64,000 nt of DNA from positions 1-64,000 of the forward strand of contig JAFZPP010000040.1 in assembly GCA_017550285.1 (NCBI GenBank), in the 5' to 3' direction. The stretch comes from Oscillospiraceae bacterium (lineage in GTDB: Bacteria > Bacillota > Clostridia > Oscillospirales > Ruminococcaceae). Made by a program: the position numbers and the translations under genes. Numbering within the stretch: the first letter of the stretch is position 1; every line of letters begins with the position of its first letter. This document shows, piece after piece, positions 16,993-25,270 of the stretch. The notes under the pieces are model-generated. The model was not told the DNA's origin and ran no database searches. It was given only the letters and a program-made list of their open reading frames with translations.

Positions 16993-19383
16993 ATGATGAA
17001 ACGACAGTTATTCAGATTGATTAGTGCAGCAGTACTGGCATTCACATCTGCGCCGCTTGCATTCGCTGCGGAAGATGCAACTGTCAGCTATCCGATTACC
17101 GGCAAAACGCCGGACGGCAGCTATGACTACGAGGTTACCAAAGACGGCGATGAGGGAGACATCTTCTTTGACGGTGCAGAAACGGACGGCGGCGCGTTCT
17201 CCTGCAAATGGGACAGCGTCAGTGACTGCACATTCAGTAAGGGCCATGATTACCGCGATGCCGGACAATCGTACAAAGAGTTCGGTTTCATAACCTGTGA
17301 ATACGAAATGGAGTACGCACCGAAGGGAATTTCGCAGTATGGTGTTCACGGCTGGGTCGAAAGCAAGGAATCCTATGACTGCGGATATGCGGAATTCATC
17401 ATTGCAGACGGCTACAATGAATGGAGACCGTATGAGGGCACTGTTCGGGATTCGGAACAGCTCGGAAAGGTCACGATTGATGGCTGTACCTACGATATCT
17501 ACCGTATCTGCCATACAGGCGGACTGGATGCACCGACAAGCCGCAGTCAGGTTTTGTATCAGTATCTGAGTGTCGTAACGCCCGAAAGCAATCCGGTCAG
17601 CGCAAAGGGCATTACATCTGTCAGCCGACGGATCAGCATAGATGAGCATTTCAAAGCATGGGAGCAAGCCGGCATTGACATGAGCGGCGTTCTCTGCGAG
17701 GTATCATTCTGGATTGTAGGCGCAAGGTCCTCCGGCGAAGCAAAGGTCACAAAGAATGAGATCACTGCCTGCAAGGACACTGAACCGCCGTTTTACACTT
17801 CGAGCGGAAAATCACCTGACGGCACTTATGACTGTGCGTTCTATCGGGATGACAAGAGCGGGACTGCATCCTTTGACGGAATGCAGCAGAACGGCGGTGT
17901 ATTCTCCTGCGAATGGGAGAATATGCAGGAAAGCCTGTTTCTCAAGGGACATAACATCGCACAATCCGGCATTACTTACAAAGCACTCGGAGATACTGCA
18001 TGTGATTATACGATAGACTTTTCCGCTGACGGCATTTCTTATTTCGGCATTCACGGCTGGATCAAGGGAATGATGCCGAACGGCAGCTTCAGACGGCTTG
18101 TGGAATATTATATCATAGACGGCTACAACAAGTGGAAACCGACAGGACAACCGCTCGGAACAGTTGTTGACAACGGCCGCACCTATGATATCTTCTGCAT
18201 CTGTCAGACATGGGCTGAGTGGACACAGCCGGAACAGTATATTTACAAGTATTACAGTGTCATTTCCGACGAAGACAATCCGGTGAACGCAGAAGGTGTT
18301 GCATCTGTCAGCCGTCATATCGACATCAGCAAGCATTTCAGCGCATGGGACAGCGCAGGCATAGATATGAGCGGTCAGATCAGCGAGGTTGCTTTTTTTG
18401 TTGAGAACTGGGATTGTTCCGGCAAAGCTAGTGTTTCACAAAATGAAATCACGATCAGCAGCCTGACACAGCCGGCAGTCACTGAAATTGCGGAATATAC
18501 AAAGCCGCCGCGCCTGACAGAGATTTCCGGTCATTCCGAAAATATCAGTTATCAGAAATCCGGCAAAACACCGGACGGCCGCTTTGCCTACTACGGAGAA
18601 GCATGGAACGATTCCGGCGTCGGAGAAGTGGCGCTGGAAGGCGCAGAAAACAGCAGCGGCGCATTTTCCTGTATTTGGAACGATGTCGAGAACTGCTTCT
18701 TTCAGAAGGGACCCGTGCTGCCGCAGGAACAGCCGTACAAGTCACTCGGCGGGCTTGATTGCGATTACAAAATCGAATTGAATCCGCAGGGCATTGCCTG
18801 TTTCGGCATACACGGCTGGGTAGAAAACAACCTGCCCGGCAGTTGTCAAAAAGCAGAATTCTATATTGTTGACGGTTTCAGCGAATGGAGACCGAACGAA
18901 AGTGCGGAACCGCTTGGTACAGTCACAGCAGATGGCTGTATCTATGATATATATCAAACGAAACTGTCAGGGACGGGAGCGCCGATCTGCCAGTATTGGA
19001 GTGTGATTCACAGTAGAAACAATCGTTTCCAATCAATGCCTGCTGATGATGCTCTGCACCATATCAGCATCACCGACCATTTCAAAGCATGGGAACAGGC
19101 AGGCATAAATCTAAGCGGAAAGCTGTATGAAATCACATTTTTTGTGGAAGGCTGGTATTCCTCCGGCAAAGCGGATATCATACAGAGCGATATCGCGATC
19201 GGCAATAAGAAGGGCGACATCGACGGCAACGGCATATTGGAGCACAAAGATGCCAGATTGCTGAAAGCCTATCTTCTGGGTGAATCTGAGTTTCCTGATA
19301 ACCGGCAACGTGCTGATCTCAACAGCGACGGCATTCTGAATGCAGCCGACCTCTCACTGCTCAAGCAGAAATTGCTCGGCTGA
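16993..19383 (+). CDS. Secreted protein with three tandem GH11-like domains and a dockerin
   Basis: 796 residues with a signal peptide (1-25). Three repeats of about 220 residues (33-258, 270-488, 518-735) each show the GH11 xylanase order: GGAFSC.W, KG, Y..LG, GIHGW, EFYIVDG...WRP, YDIY, YWSV, HFKAWE.AGI, then VEG..SSGKA. A dockerin closes the protein (about 740-796). The nucleophile Glu is visible in all three (E134, E371, E622). The acid/base Glu is present in domains 2 and 3 (E471, E719), but domain 1 has V242 at that place (FWIVGARSSG), so it is probably inactive and perhaps binding. The expected role is xylan hydrolysis on a cellulosome. Start by GGGGAGGG; ATG 16996 is equally possible. 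Confidence 0.85.
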   Translation: MMKRQLFRLISAAVLAFTSAPLAFAAEDATVSYPITGKTPDGSYDYEVTKDGDEGDIFFDGAETDGGAFSCKWDSVSDCTFSKGHDYRDAGQSYKEFGFITCEYEMEYAPKGISQYGVHGWVESKESYDCGYAEFIIADGYNEWRPYEGTVRDSEQLGKVTIDGCTYDIYRICHTGGLDAPTSRSQVLYQYLSVVTPESNPVSAKGITSVSRRISIDEHFKAWEQAGIDMSGVLCEVSFWIVGARSSGEAKVTKNEITACKDTEPPFYTSSGKSPDGTYDCAFYRDDKSGTASFDGMQQNGGVFSCEWENMQESLFLKGHNIAQSGITYKALGDTACDYTIDFSADGISYFGIHGWIKGMMPNGSFRRLVEYYIIDGYNKWKPTGQPLGTVVDNGRTYDIFCICQTWAEWTQPEQYIYKYYSVISDEDNPVNAEGVASVSRHIDISKHFSAWDSAGIDMSGQISEVAFFVENWDCSGKASVSQNEITISSLTQPAVTEIAEYTKPPRLTEISGHSENISYQKSGKTPDGRFAYYGEAWNDSGVGEVALEGAENSSGAFSCIWNDVENCFFQKGPVLPQEQPYKSLGGLDCDYKIELNPQGIACFGIHGWVENNLPGSCQKAEFYIVDGFSEWRPNESAEPLGTVTADGCIYDIYQTKLSGTGAPICQYWSVIHSRNNRFQSMPADDALHHISITDHFKAWEQAGINLSGKLYEITFFVEGWYSSGKADIIQSDIAIGNKKGDIDGNGILEHKDARLLKAYLLGESEFPDNRQRADLNSDGILNAADLSLLKQKLLG

Positions 19384-19418
19384 CCGTTCAGCTTCGCTGT
19401 AACTGAATCCAATCTCAA

Positions 19419-19452
19419 AGAACCCCTCTGCAATCACTGGCAGAGGGGTTCT
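19419..19452 (+). terminator. Hairpin after the GH11 gene
   Basis: A 13-bp perfect stem (19419-19431 with 19440-19452) about 35 bp after the stop. The T run is poor, so it may be an mRNA-stabilising end rather than a strong terminator. 19453-19632 shows no gene. Confidence 0.6.
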
Positions 19453-19632
19453 GGATATAAGTGAAAGGATTTGATTTAATTAGTCTGCTTTGTGCTAATT
19501 ATTATAGAATTCCATATCCTGAAACGAACGATCAGTTTGAAACGTCACTGTAAAGGAACTAAATTCCGAACAACGTCGAAGGAGAGATAGTTACTCAGCC
19601 TGTCAAAAAAGGCTAGCCATCGCTAGGCATTT

Positions 19633-19790
19633 TCACATTTCTGTGTATAATATATCTGAGTAGATAGAAGCCTGAATGATGCTGTCGAATTCGTCCAGCC
19701 AGTCATCCGCCGGTATCGTCATTCCGATACAGCAGAGCGAGCAGGACAGCACTGCAGCTGTGAGTTTGAAAAAAATGATGTGTGTTTCAT
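19633..19790 (-). pseudogene. Frameshifted short secreted-peptide gene
   Basis: A start at 19790 with GGGAGGG upstream reads MKHTSFF, then breaks in a T run. Adding one base restores FKLTAAVLSCSLCCIGMTIP followed by ADDWLDEFDSIIQ to a stop at 19633. The signal sequence closely resembles that of the fragment at 25015-25116 (ITAAVLSCTLCFCGTTP), so both belong to one small secreted or lipoprotein family. An intact promoter precedes it, and a weak U-run hairpin near 19605-19630 may terminate it. Function unknown. Confidence 0.5.
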
Positions 19791-19860
19791 AGCCAGAAAC
19801 CCTCCCCGTTTTCTGATAAACCTTTTGCGTTCACCTTTGAAGTATTGTACGTTTTTTTCA

Positions 19861-19889
19861 TTATACCACAGGGAGTGGCAGAAAGCAAG
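19861..19889 (-). promoter_or_regulatory. Promoter, shared cassette copy 1
   Basis: Minus strand: TTGCTT (19889-19884), 17 bp, TATAAT (19866-19861). The leader after it (acaatac, then gcaaaaggt and aaacgg) resembles that of the GH9 gene. Confidence 0.65.
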
Positions 19890-19940
19890 AAGGAATTTGC
19901 TTGCAGATTATATTTTCTAATGCTCATTATTATCTGCTTT

Positions 19941-20085
19941 TCAGTAGATGTCGCCCTGCATATCGAGGTCGGCGATGTCGTGCGCATAGAGCTCGTCCAG
20001 TTACGCTCTCGAAAATCTCACGGCTGTCGAGGTTTTCGAGCTGTTCGGTCTCGGTTTCCTTCTCGTCCAGCGACCGGATAAACAT
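19941..20085 (-). pseudogene. Frameshifted gene tail, family not recognised
   Basis: The minus strand reads MFIRSLDEKETETEQLENLD to ...REIFESV and, after a one-base shift, LDELYAHDIADLDMQGDIY and stop. Both halves look like the same acidic helical protein, so this is probably a decayed gene. It ends next to the promoter of the MoxR operon. I do not recognise the family. Confidence 0.35.
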
Positions 20086-20092
20086 ACGGATG

Positions 20093-20121
20093 TTGACTTT
20101 TTATTTTTTGTTTGCTATAAT
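20093..20121 (+). promoter_or_regulatory. Promoter of the MoxR/DUF58/transglutaminase operon
   Basis: TTGACT at 20093-20098, 17 bp, TATAAT at 20116-20121, 65 bp before the MoxR start. Confidence 0.8.
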
Positions 20122-20185
20122 GAAAACAGATCATTCTTATGAAAAGCGCAGCTTTTCCGGTCATGATCGCAGGAAGGAGCATACA

Positions 20186-21103
20186 ATGATCAACAAACTG
20201 AAGCAGCACATAAGCGAATACTTCGTCGGAAAAGAAGACACCATCGAGAATCTGCTGATCTGCCTGTTTTCGGGCGGACATATTCTGCTGGAGGGTATCC
20301 CGGGCGTTGGAAAAACCACGCTCGCTTCGACACTTGCAAAGTCTGTGGATTGTGACTTCGGACGGATCCAGTTCACGCCTGATACCCTGCCGACCGATGT
20401 AGTGGGGACAGAAATATACAATATGAAAACCGGTAAATTTGAGTACCGCGAGGGCGCCGTCATGCACCAGATCGTCCTTGCGGATGAGATCAACCGCACC
20501 TCGCCCAAAACGCAGGCAAGCCTTCTGGAAGCAATGGCAGAGGGGCAGACCACAGTCAGCGGCGTCAAGCACAGGCTCCCGCAGCCATTCATGGTCATTG
20601 CCACGCAGAATCCGGTTGAATTTATGGGTACCTATCCCCTGCCCGAAGCGCAGATCGACCGGTTCATGATGAAGCTGACGCTGGATTATCCCGATGAAGC
20701 CGAGGAGCTTCGGATGACGAAAAACATGCTTGCAGGAAAAAACGCCGATACCGTGAAAAGTGTGATCACAGCTGAGGATGTGCTCCGGATCAAAGAACAA
20801 GTGGCAAAGGCTGTGATCAAGGACGAAGTGATCCGTTACGCCAGAGCCATTGCCGAAATGACACGCAATGAGCAGCGGTTCGTGCTCGGTGCAAGCCCGC
20901 GTGCCGTGCTTGCACTCGTCAAGGCTTCTCAGTCAAAGGCGTTTCTCGAAGGCAGAGATTATGTTAAGCCCGATGATGTCAAGGCCGTTGCGCCGTATAT
21001 TCTGGAGCACAGACTGACACTGACCTCCGAAGCAAAGATCGCGAAGGAGGACAAACACGACATCATCAGAAGGCTCATCAGCAAGACAAAGATTCCGCTT
21101 TGA
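20186..21103 (+). CDS. MoxR-family AAA+ ATPase
   Basis: A 305-residue cytoplasmic chaperone-like ATPase. Walker A is GIPGVGKT (37-44), Walker B VLADEINRTSPKTQASLLEAM, sensor 1 MVIATQNPVEFMGTYPLPEAQIDRF, and sensor 2 GASPRAVLALVKASQ. The frame is open upstream to 19901, but that part lies over the promoter and a decayed gene. ATG 20186 follows GGAAGGAG. It is the first gene of a three-gene operon with a DUF58 protein and a membrane transglutaminase, the standard set in which MoxR is thought to act on a von Willebrand A-like partner. The physiological role in this organism is unknown. Confidence 0.92.
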   Translation: MINKLKQHISEYFVGKEDTIENLLICLFSGGHILLEGIPGVGKTTLASTLAKSVDCDFGRIQFTPDTLPTDVVGTEIYNMKTGKFEYREGAVMHQIVLADEINRTSPKTQASLLEAMAEGQTTVSGVKHRLPQPFMVIATQNPVEFMGTYPLPEAQIDRFMMKLTLDYPDEAEELRMTKNMLAGKNADTVKSVITAEDVLRIKEQVAKAVIKDEVIRYARAIAEMTRNEQRFVLGASPRAVLALVKASQSKAFLEGRDYVKPDDVKAVAPYILEHRLTLTSEAKIAKEDKHDIIRRLISKTKIPL

Positions 21104-21146
21104 ATATCCGACCTGTTTCAAAACGAAACGCTGCAGAGGATGAAAT

Positions 21147-22313
21147 ATGAAACGAAACAGATATCTCTGGTTTTGTCTTTGGGTACTGTCTGTCATCGGG
21201 ATCAGCCTGAAGGGCGGCGCAGTGACCTACGGCTGTTTTGCTGTACTGACGCTGATCCCGCTCCTTTCCCTGCTGTATCTGCTGGCAGTCTATATCCTGT
21301 TCCATATCTATCAGGAACTGGAACAGCGCTTTGTTTCAGTCAATGAACCCGTCCATTACCGCTTTGCACTGGTAAACGAATATCCGCTGCAGTTTGTCGG
21401 TATCAGAGCGCGGTTTTTCTCATCGTTTTCCTCTATCACAGATCTGGACGATGCAGCGGAATACGAGCTGAAGCCCAATACCAGAATCGAAAAGGAAACA
21501 AGACTGATCTGCAAATACAGAGGCGAATACGAGATCGGCATAAAGGAGATCGAGATACAGGACTATTTTCGTCTGTTCCGGATCAGATACAGGAACAAAG
21601 AGTGCATTCACGCTGTTGTAAAGCCGCAGCTCGTGAAAATTGATGCGCTGGGCGGCATCACGCTTTCCGAAGCGGTCAGAGAATGCCGGAGCAGAAAAAA
21701 CGAACCGGATATTATCAGCCGTGCTTATATTCCCGGAGATGACTCCCGGTTCATCAACTGGAGCCAGTCTGCCAGAACAGCGGCGCTGATGACACGAAAT
21801 ATGACAGGCTCGGATCATCAGGAAATCGCAATTATTACGGACACCTTCCGATACAGCCGGCATCAGACGGAATTTCTGCCCGCAGAAAACAAAATACTCG
21901 AAACAGCACTTGCGCTTGCGTACTATTTCAGCCGCAGCAATATCTGTGCCGCCGAATATCATCTCGGACAGCGGCTCGAACGGCTGACAGTCGAAGGTAC
22001 ATGGAAATTCGAGGCGTTCTATGAACAGATCTCAGAGATCCGGTTCAGCAGCCTGCATACGCATGGGATCCTCTATGAATCGGCATTGCAGCAAAAGGAT
22101 ATCTCTGACAGCTCGATGGCGTTTCTAATCCTGTCGCTGTGGGATGCCGCGATCGACACATTGCTGCGGGAATTGGAACACAACGGTCTGTTTGTTGTGA
22201 TATGTTTGATCAGCAGCAATGAACAGGACAGCCCCGATCTCTCCGGACATAAAAACTGTACGCTCATCCGCATTTCTCCGTTTGAGGAGCTCACGAAGGA
22301 GCTGGGAGTATGA
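21147..22313 (+). CDS. DUF58 membrane protein
   Basis: 388 residues with two adjacent N-terminal membrane helices (about 7-26 and 28-53). An extracellular or interfacial beta part precedes the DUF58 core. The diagnostic motif is AYIPGDDSRFINWSQSARTA (about 193-212), and the following VWA-like strand reads EIAIITDTF. It is the usual partner of MoxR ATPases. It overlaps the next gene by 4 bp and follows MoxR by 43 bp, so the three are co-transcribed. The start ATG has GCAGAGGATG upstream, a moderate ribosome site. Confidence 0.88.
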   Translation: MKRNRYLWFCLWVLSVIGISLKGGAVTYGCFAVLTLIPLLSLLYLLAVYILFHIYQELEQRFVSVNEPVHYRFALVNEYPLQFVGIRARFFSSFSSITDLDDAAEYELKPNTRIEKETRLICKYRGEYEIGIKEIEIQDYFRLFRIRYRNKECIHAVVKPQLVKIDALGGITLSEAVRECRSRKNEPDIISRAYIPGDDSRFINWSQSARTAALMTRNMTGSDHQEIAIITDTFRYSRHQTEFLPAENKILETALALAYYFSRSNICAAEYHLGQRLERLTVEGTWKFEAFYEQISEIRFSSLHTHGILYESALQQKDISDSSMAFLILSLWDAAIDTLLRELEHNGLFVVICLISSNEQDSPDLSGHKNCTLIRISPFEELTKELGV

Positions 22314-24538
22314 GCATATTAAGCACAATATATGATATCATCCATATTCTGCCGGTTTCCTTGCTCGCAATCATGCTGTTCGGCGGATATGCCGGCATCC
22401 CGCAGGACAGCAAACTGAGTTATCTGCTCTGTCTGGTTGTTTCGCTCTGGTTTATCATGCTCCGGAACATGAAGAAACAGACCAGACTGCGCAGCATCGG
22501 AATTGTACTGTTCTTTTTTGCAGGACTGGCTATTACGCTCAGAGAAGAATCCCGGCAGACCATCGCCGCAGAATACTTCTGGGTTGTCTGGATCGTCTGT
22601 TTTTCTGCTGTGTCGGTGATTGCAGGCATTCTGGCGGACAGGAGCATCTGGCTGAAGAGAGCTGCTGCCGCTGCGCTGCTTCTGTACTGCACAGTCGGAA
22701 CCGTTCTGAAGCAGAACATCAGCAAGGAAGCCTTTGTGCTGATCTGCTTTCTTCTTCTGATCCATGCGGCAGAAGAAATACAGCGGAAATGGCAGAAGAG
22801 CGGCTGTCCTGATATGAAGGAGCATATCACACGGATCGCGCCCATACTGCTGGCAGGATGCCTGACCGTCTATCTGATGCCTGCGCCGGAAAAGCCCTAT
22901 GACTGGCAGTGGGTGAAGACGCTCTGCGAAAGCGCCGTGACCGGCTTTCATAAGGTTTACGGTATCATGACACATCCCACGGATGATTACGGCATGATCG
23001 GTTTTTCGGACCGCAGCAGCTTTCTGACAGGATTGCGCAGCAGCGACGAGGAAGTGATGCATTTTACAGCCGATAACAAAACGGTGAACGAATTCAGGCT
23101 CGTCGGCTGTATCAGCAGCGATTTCAACGGACGCGAATGGGTATTTGATTCTGACAGCAGCGGCTTTTCCAGACAGCTTGATACCATGGAAACCTCCGGC
23201 GCTGTCAAAAAATATGCCCCTTCCTGCCGCACTGATTATCTGCAGAAAACTGATATGAACTGCGAAACATATTTCTATAACACGCAGTATCTTTTTTCGC
23301 CTGCGAAGATCAAGCTGGAGGCAACAAAAGCAGGCAATCGGAAAATCACAGAAAAGAACGGCAGTCTTATTTCGGATAAACGGTTTCATTATAAGGACAA
23401 CTTCTTTGTTTCATGCTTTGTACTGAATTATGACAATCCGGAGCTCGCAGACCTTCTGACCAATGCAGCACCTATCAATGAAGATGAATGGAAAGAGACT
23501 GCGGCTGCGGAAGGCGTGCTGGAGCAAAATGCCTATTCCTATTCGGCTTATCAGAAATACCGCAGGGATGTATATGAACAATGCTGCCATTCCTATGGCG
23601 TATCCGAAAAAGTCACCGCAATCGTGAACAGAATCCGGAACAGCTGTTCAAGCCGCTATGAAGCCATGAAGCAGCTGGAGGCTTATCTCCGGACAATGAC
23701 GTATTCCACGGAATGCGGTTCGCTTCCGGCTGATGTTTCCGATGCGGAGAGCTTTCTGGATTATTTTCTTTTCAATTCGCAGCAGGGATATTGTGTGCAC
23801 TTTGCATCAGCATTTGTTCTGATGGCAAATGAAATGGGCGTACCCTGCCGCTATGTGCAGGGCTATCATGTCACAAAAGACGAAAAAGGCAGGTTCATCG
23901 TCAGACAAAGCGATGCCCACGCATGGCCGGAGGTGTATTTTGACAATGCGGGCTGGGCAGCCTTTGAGCCGACACCCGGCTATTCCGCAGATGCCGGCTG
24001 GGAAACCCGGGAAAGCCACGCCAATCTGTTCGATCAGAAACCGCCGATTTCGATCTCAGACATCACGCCGCTGACGGATAGCGGTGATGATGCAGAGGAA
24101 GCCGGCAAGAACGCCCAGAAGATCAATCTTTTCATCTTCATTATCCCCGTATTGGCAGTTGTCAGCTTCCTGCTGTTGTATTATATGATCAGCCGTTCGG
24201 TTTCCCTGCATAAATATCAGCAAATGAGCAGCGCTGACAAATTCCTGTTTCTTTCACGGCAGCACCTGCGTCTGCTCGGATACCTTGGATTCCGGATGGC
24301 AGATGATGAAACACTTGCAGAATATCAGCGGCGGATCATGGCATCTGAAAGACAGGAACTGTGTGAATTTCTTTGCTTTATCCCGAAATACGAAACAGTG
24401 CTGTATTCTGATAAAGCGATCACTGCGGCAGATGTGACATCCGCGGAGAACAGCTGCTCCACGCTTCGTTCTCTGGTTAGAAAGAGCAAGCTGAAATATC
24501 GGTTCCTGCTTCTGTTCAGCGGAAAGTATTTTCAATAA
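22310..24538 (+). CDS. Membrane transglutaminase-like protein (TgpA type)
   Basis: 742 residues with about six N-terminal membrane helices (to about residue 200). A large extracytoplasmic region contains the transglutaminase core: Cys in GYCVHFASAFVLMANEMG (about 494), His in DAHAWPEVYF, and the following Asp, followed by FEPTPGY. A single helix near 608-630 (LFIFIIPVLAVVSFLLLYYMI) leads to a cytoplasmic DUF4129-like tail. TgpA-type proteins are predicted to crosslink or process surface proteins. Translation is coupled to DUF58 by ATGA. The catalytic Cys and His are both readable, so the enzyme is probably active. Confidence 0.88.
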   Translation: MSILSTIYDIIHILPVSLLAIMLFGGYAGIPQDSKLSYLLCLVVSLWFIMLRNMKKQTRLRSIGIVLFFFAGLAITLREESRQTIAAEYFWVVWIVCFSAVSVIAGILADRSIWLKRAAAAALLLYCTVGTVLKQNISKEAFVLICFLLLIHAAEEIQRKWQKSGCPDMKEHITRIAPILLAGCLTVYLMPAPEKPYDWQWVKTLCESAVTGFHKVYGIMTHPTDDYGMIGFSDRSSFLTGLRSSDEEVMHFTADNKTVNEFRLVGCISSDFNGREWVFDSDSSGFSRQLDTMETSGAVKKYAPSCRTDYLQKTDMNCETYFYNTQYLFSPAKIKLEATKAGNRKITEKNGSLISDKRFHYKDNFFVSCFVLNYDNPELADLLTNAAPINEDEWKETAAAEGVLEQNAYSYSAYQKYRRDVYEQCCHSYGVSEKVTAIVNRIRNSCSSRYEAMKQLEAYLRTMTYSTECGSLPADVSDAESFLDYFLFNSQQGYCVHFASAFVLMANEMGVPCRYVQGYHVTKDEKGRFIVRQSDAHAWPEVYFDNAGWAAFEPTPGYSADAGWETRESHANLFDQKPPISISDITPLTDSGDDAEEAGKNAQKINLFIFIIPVLAVVSFLLLYYMISRSVSLHKYQQMSSADKFLFLSRQHLRLLGYLGFRMADDETLAEYQRRIMASERQELCEFLCFIPKYETVLYSDKAITAADVTSAENSCSTLRSLVRKSKLKYRFLLLFSGKYFQ

Positions 24539-24636
24539 AGAGATCTCAAAAGCGCTATCTGTACAGAATTAAGACAAATCCATGTACAGTCATAACACGA
24601 ATGTCGGTGGTTCAGCCCCGTCCTCCGCAGCCGATC

Positions 24637-24677
24637 AAAAACCTCGTAGATATGTCATTCTACGAGGTTTTTACTTT
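24637..24677 (+). terminator. Strong hairpin terminator (copy 2 of a 36-bp repeat)
   Basis: A 14-bp stem (24637-24650 with 24659-24672), loop TATGTCAT. It is identical in both arms to 8220-8255, and only two loop bases differ. It ends the MoxR operon. On the minus strand just beyond it (about 24710-24800) a short open tail reading KRLMSLMGGEVYADILDECF may be another gene remnant. The rest of 24800-24930 shows nothing. Confidence 0.75.
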
Positions 24678-24934
24678 GTTGGTTGCAAATTTATGCCAAC
24701 CTTGCAACCAATGTAGCACGAAAACATTCATCCAGGATATCAGCATAGACCTCTCCGCCCATAAGTGACATCAGGCGCTTGCAGATATAGCTATATTTAT
24801 GATACAATTATTGTGCAGAGCACCAAACTTTCTGAAACAATAAAAAATAATATGAATCAGATGTAAGATTTGTATTTGAAAGTTGTGTATATAGGTAAGA
24901 GGGCAGATCGTTAATAGAAATGGGGTGCATACCT

Positions 24935-25159
24935 ATGGAAGACAAAGAAATAGTTCAATTATACCTTGATAGGAGCGAATTGGGTATTGTTGAAACATCA
25001 GCAAAGTATGAGAATTATTGTACAATCTCTGTGTCATACGGAGTTGTGCCGCAAAAGCAAAGTGTGCAGGACAACACTGCGGCAGTGATGATACATAATA
25101 CAGATTGCTTTTTCATAACGCAGCCCCTTACTGTTGTATTGTGCTTTTTTTCATTATAG
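24935..25159 (+). pseudogene. Truncated sigma-70-like factor N-terminus
   Basis: Starting at ATG 24935 the frame reads MEDKEIVQLYLDRSELGIVE and then TSAKYENYC, which resembles the first 30 residues of small sigma-70 family factors common in this clade (EIV.LY..R.E.AI.ET...Y). After about residue 33 the frame enters the antisense of the minus-strand peptide gene and loses homology-like character. It is a deletion product, not a functional sigma factor. Confidence 0.5.
25015..25116 (-). pseudogene. Truncated short secreted-peptide gene
   Basis: 33 codons from ATG 25116 (AAGGGG upstream): MKKQSVLCIITAAVLSCTLC, then FCGTTPYDTEIVQ and stop. It has a complete promoter, ribosome site and signal sequence but almost no mature part, and it ends inside the sigma-factor fragment on the other strand. 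It is related to the broken gene at 19633-19790. A real micro-peptide cannot be excluded, but the collision with another broken gene favours truncation. Confidence 0.5.
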
Positions 25160-25181
25160 CATAGCTGTTTCCGGAATGCAA
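25153..25181 (-). promoter_or_regulatory. Promoter, shared cassette copy 2
   Basis: Minus strand: TTGCAT (25181-25176), 17 bp beginning TCCGGAA, then TATAAT (25158-25153). Confidence 0.65.
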
Positions 25182-25270
25182 GCAGTAATTTGCTGAAAAA
25201 ATGAACTCGCCTGATCCTTCAATCAGACGGGTTCTCATTATGGCTGTTTGATTACATAAACAAAATGAAT

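Noticed and set aside
19901-20185. N-terminal extension of the MoxR ATPase
   Set aside because: It would run through a decayed gene and the promoter; the ATG at 20186 has a proper ribosome site and matches family length.
22319-23389. A 356-codon open frame on the minus strand
   Set aside because: It lies antisense to the transglutaminase gene, has no ribosome site or recognisable domain, and arises from the regular codon pattern of the real gene.
24600-24632. tRNA 3'-end-like sequence (GGTTCAGCCCCGTCC)
   Set aside because: No acceptor, D or anticodon arms can be built upstream, so a tRNA gene or clear remnant is not supported.
8220-24672. The paired 36-bp repeats as attachment sites of one mobile element
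   Set aside because: They are plainly functional terminator hairpins, no integrase lies between them, and the enclosed genes are not all accessory; kept only as a repeat observation.
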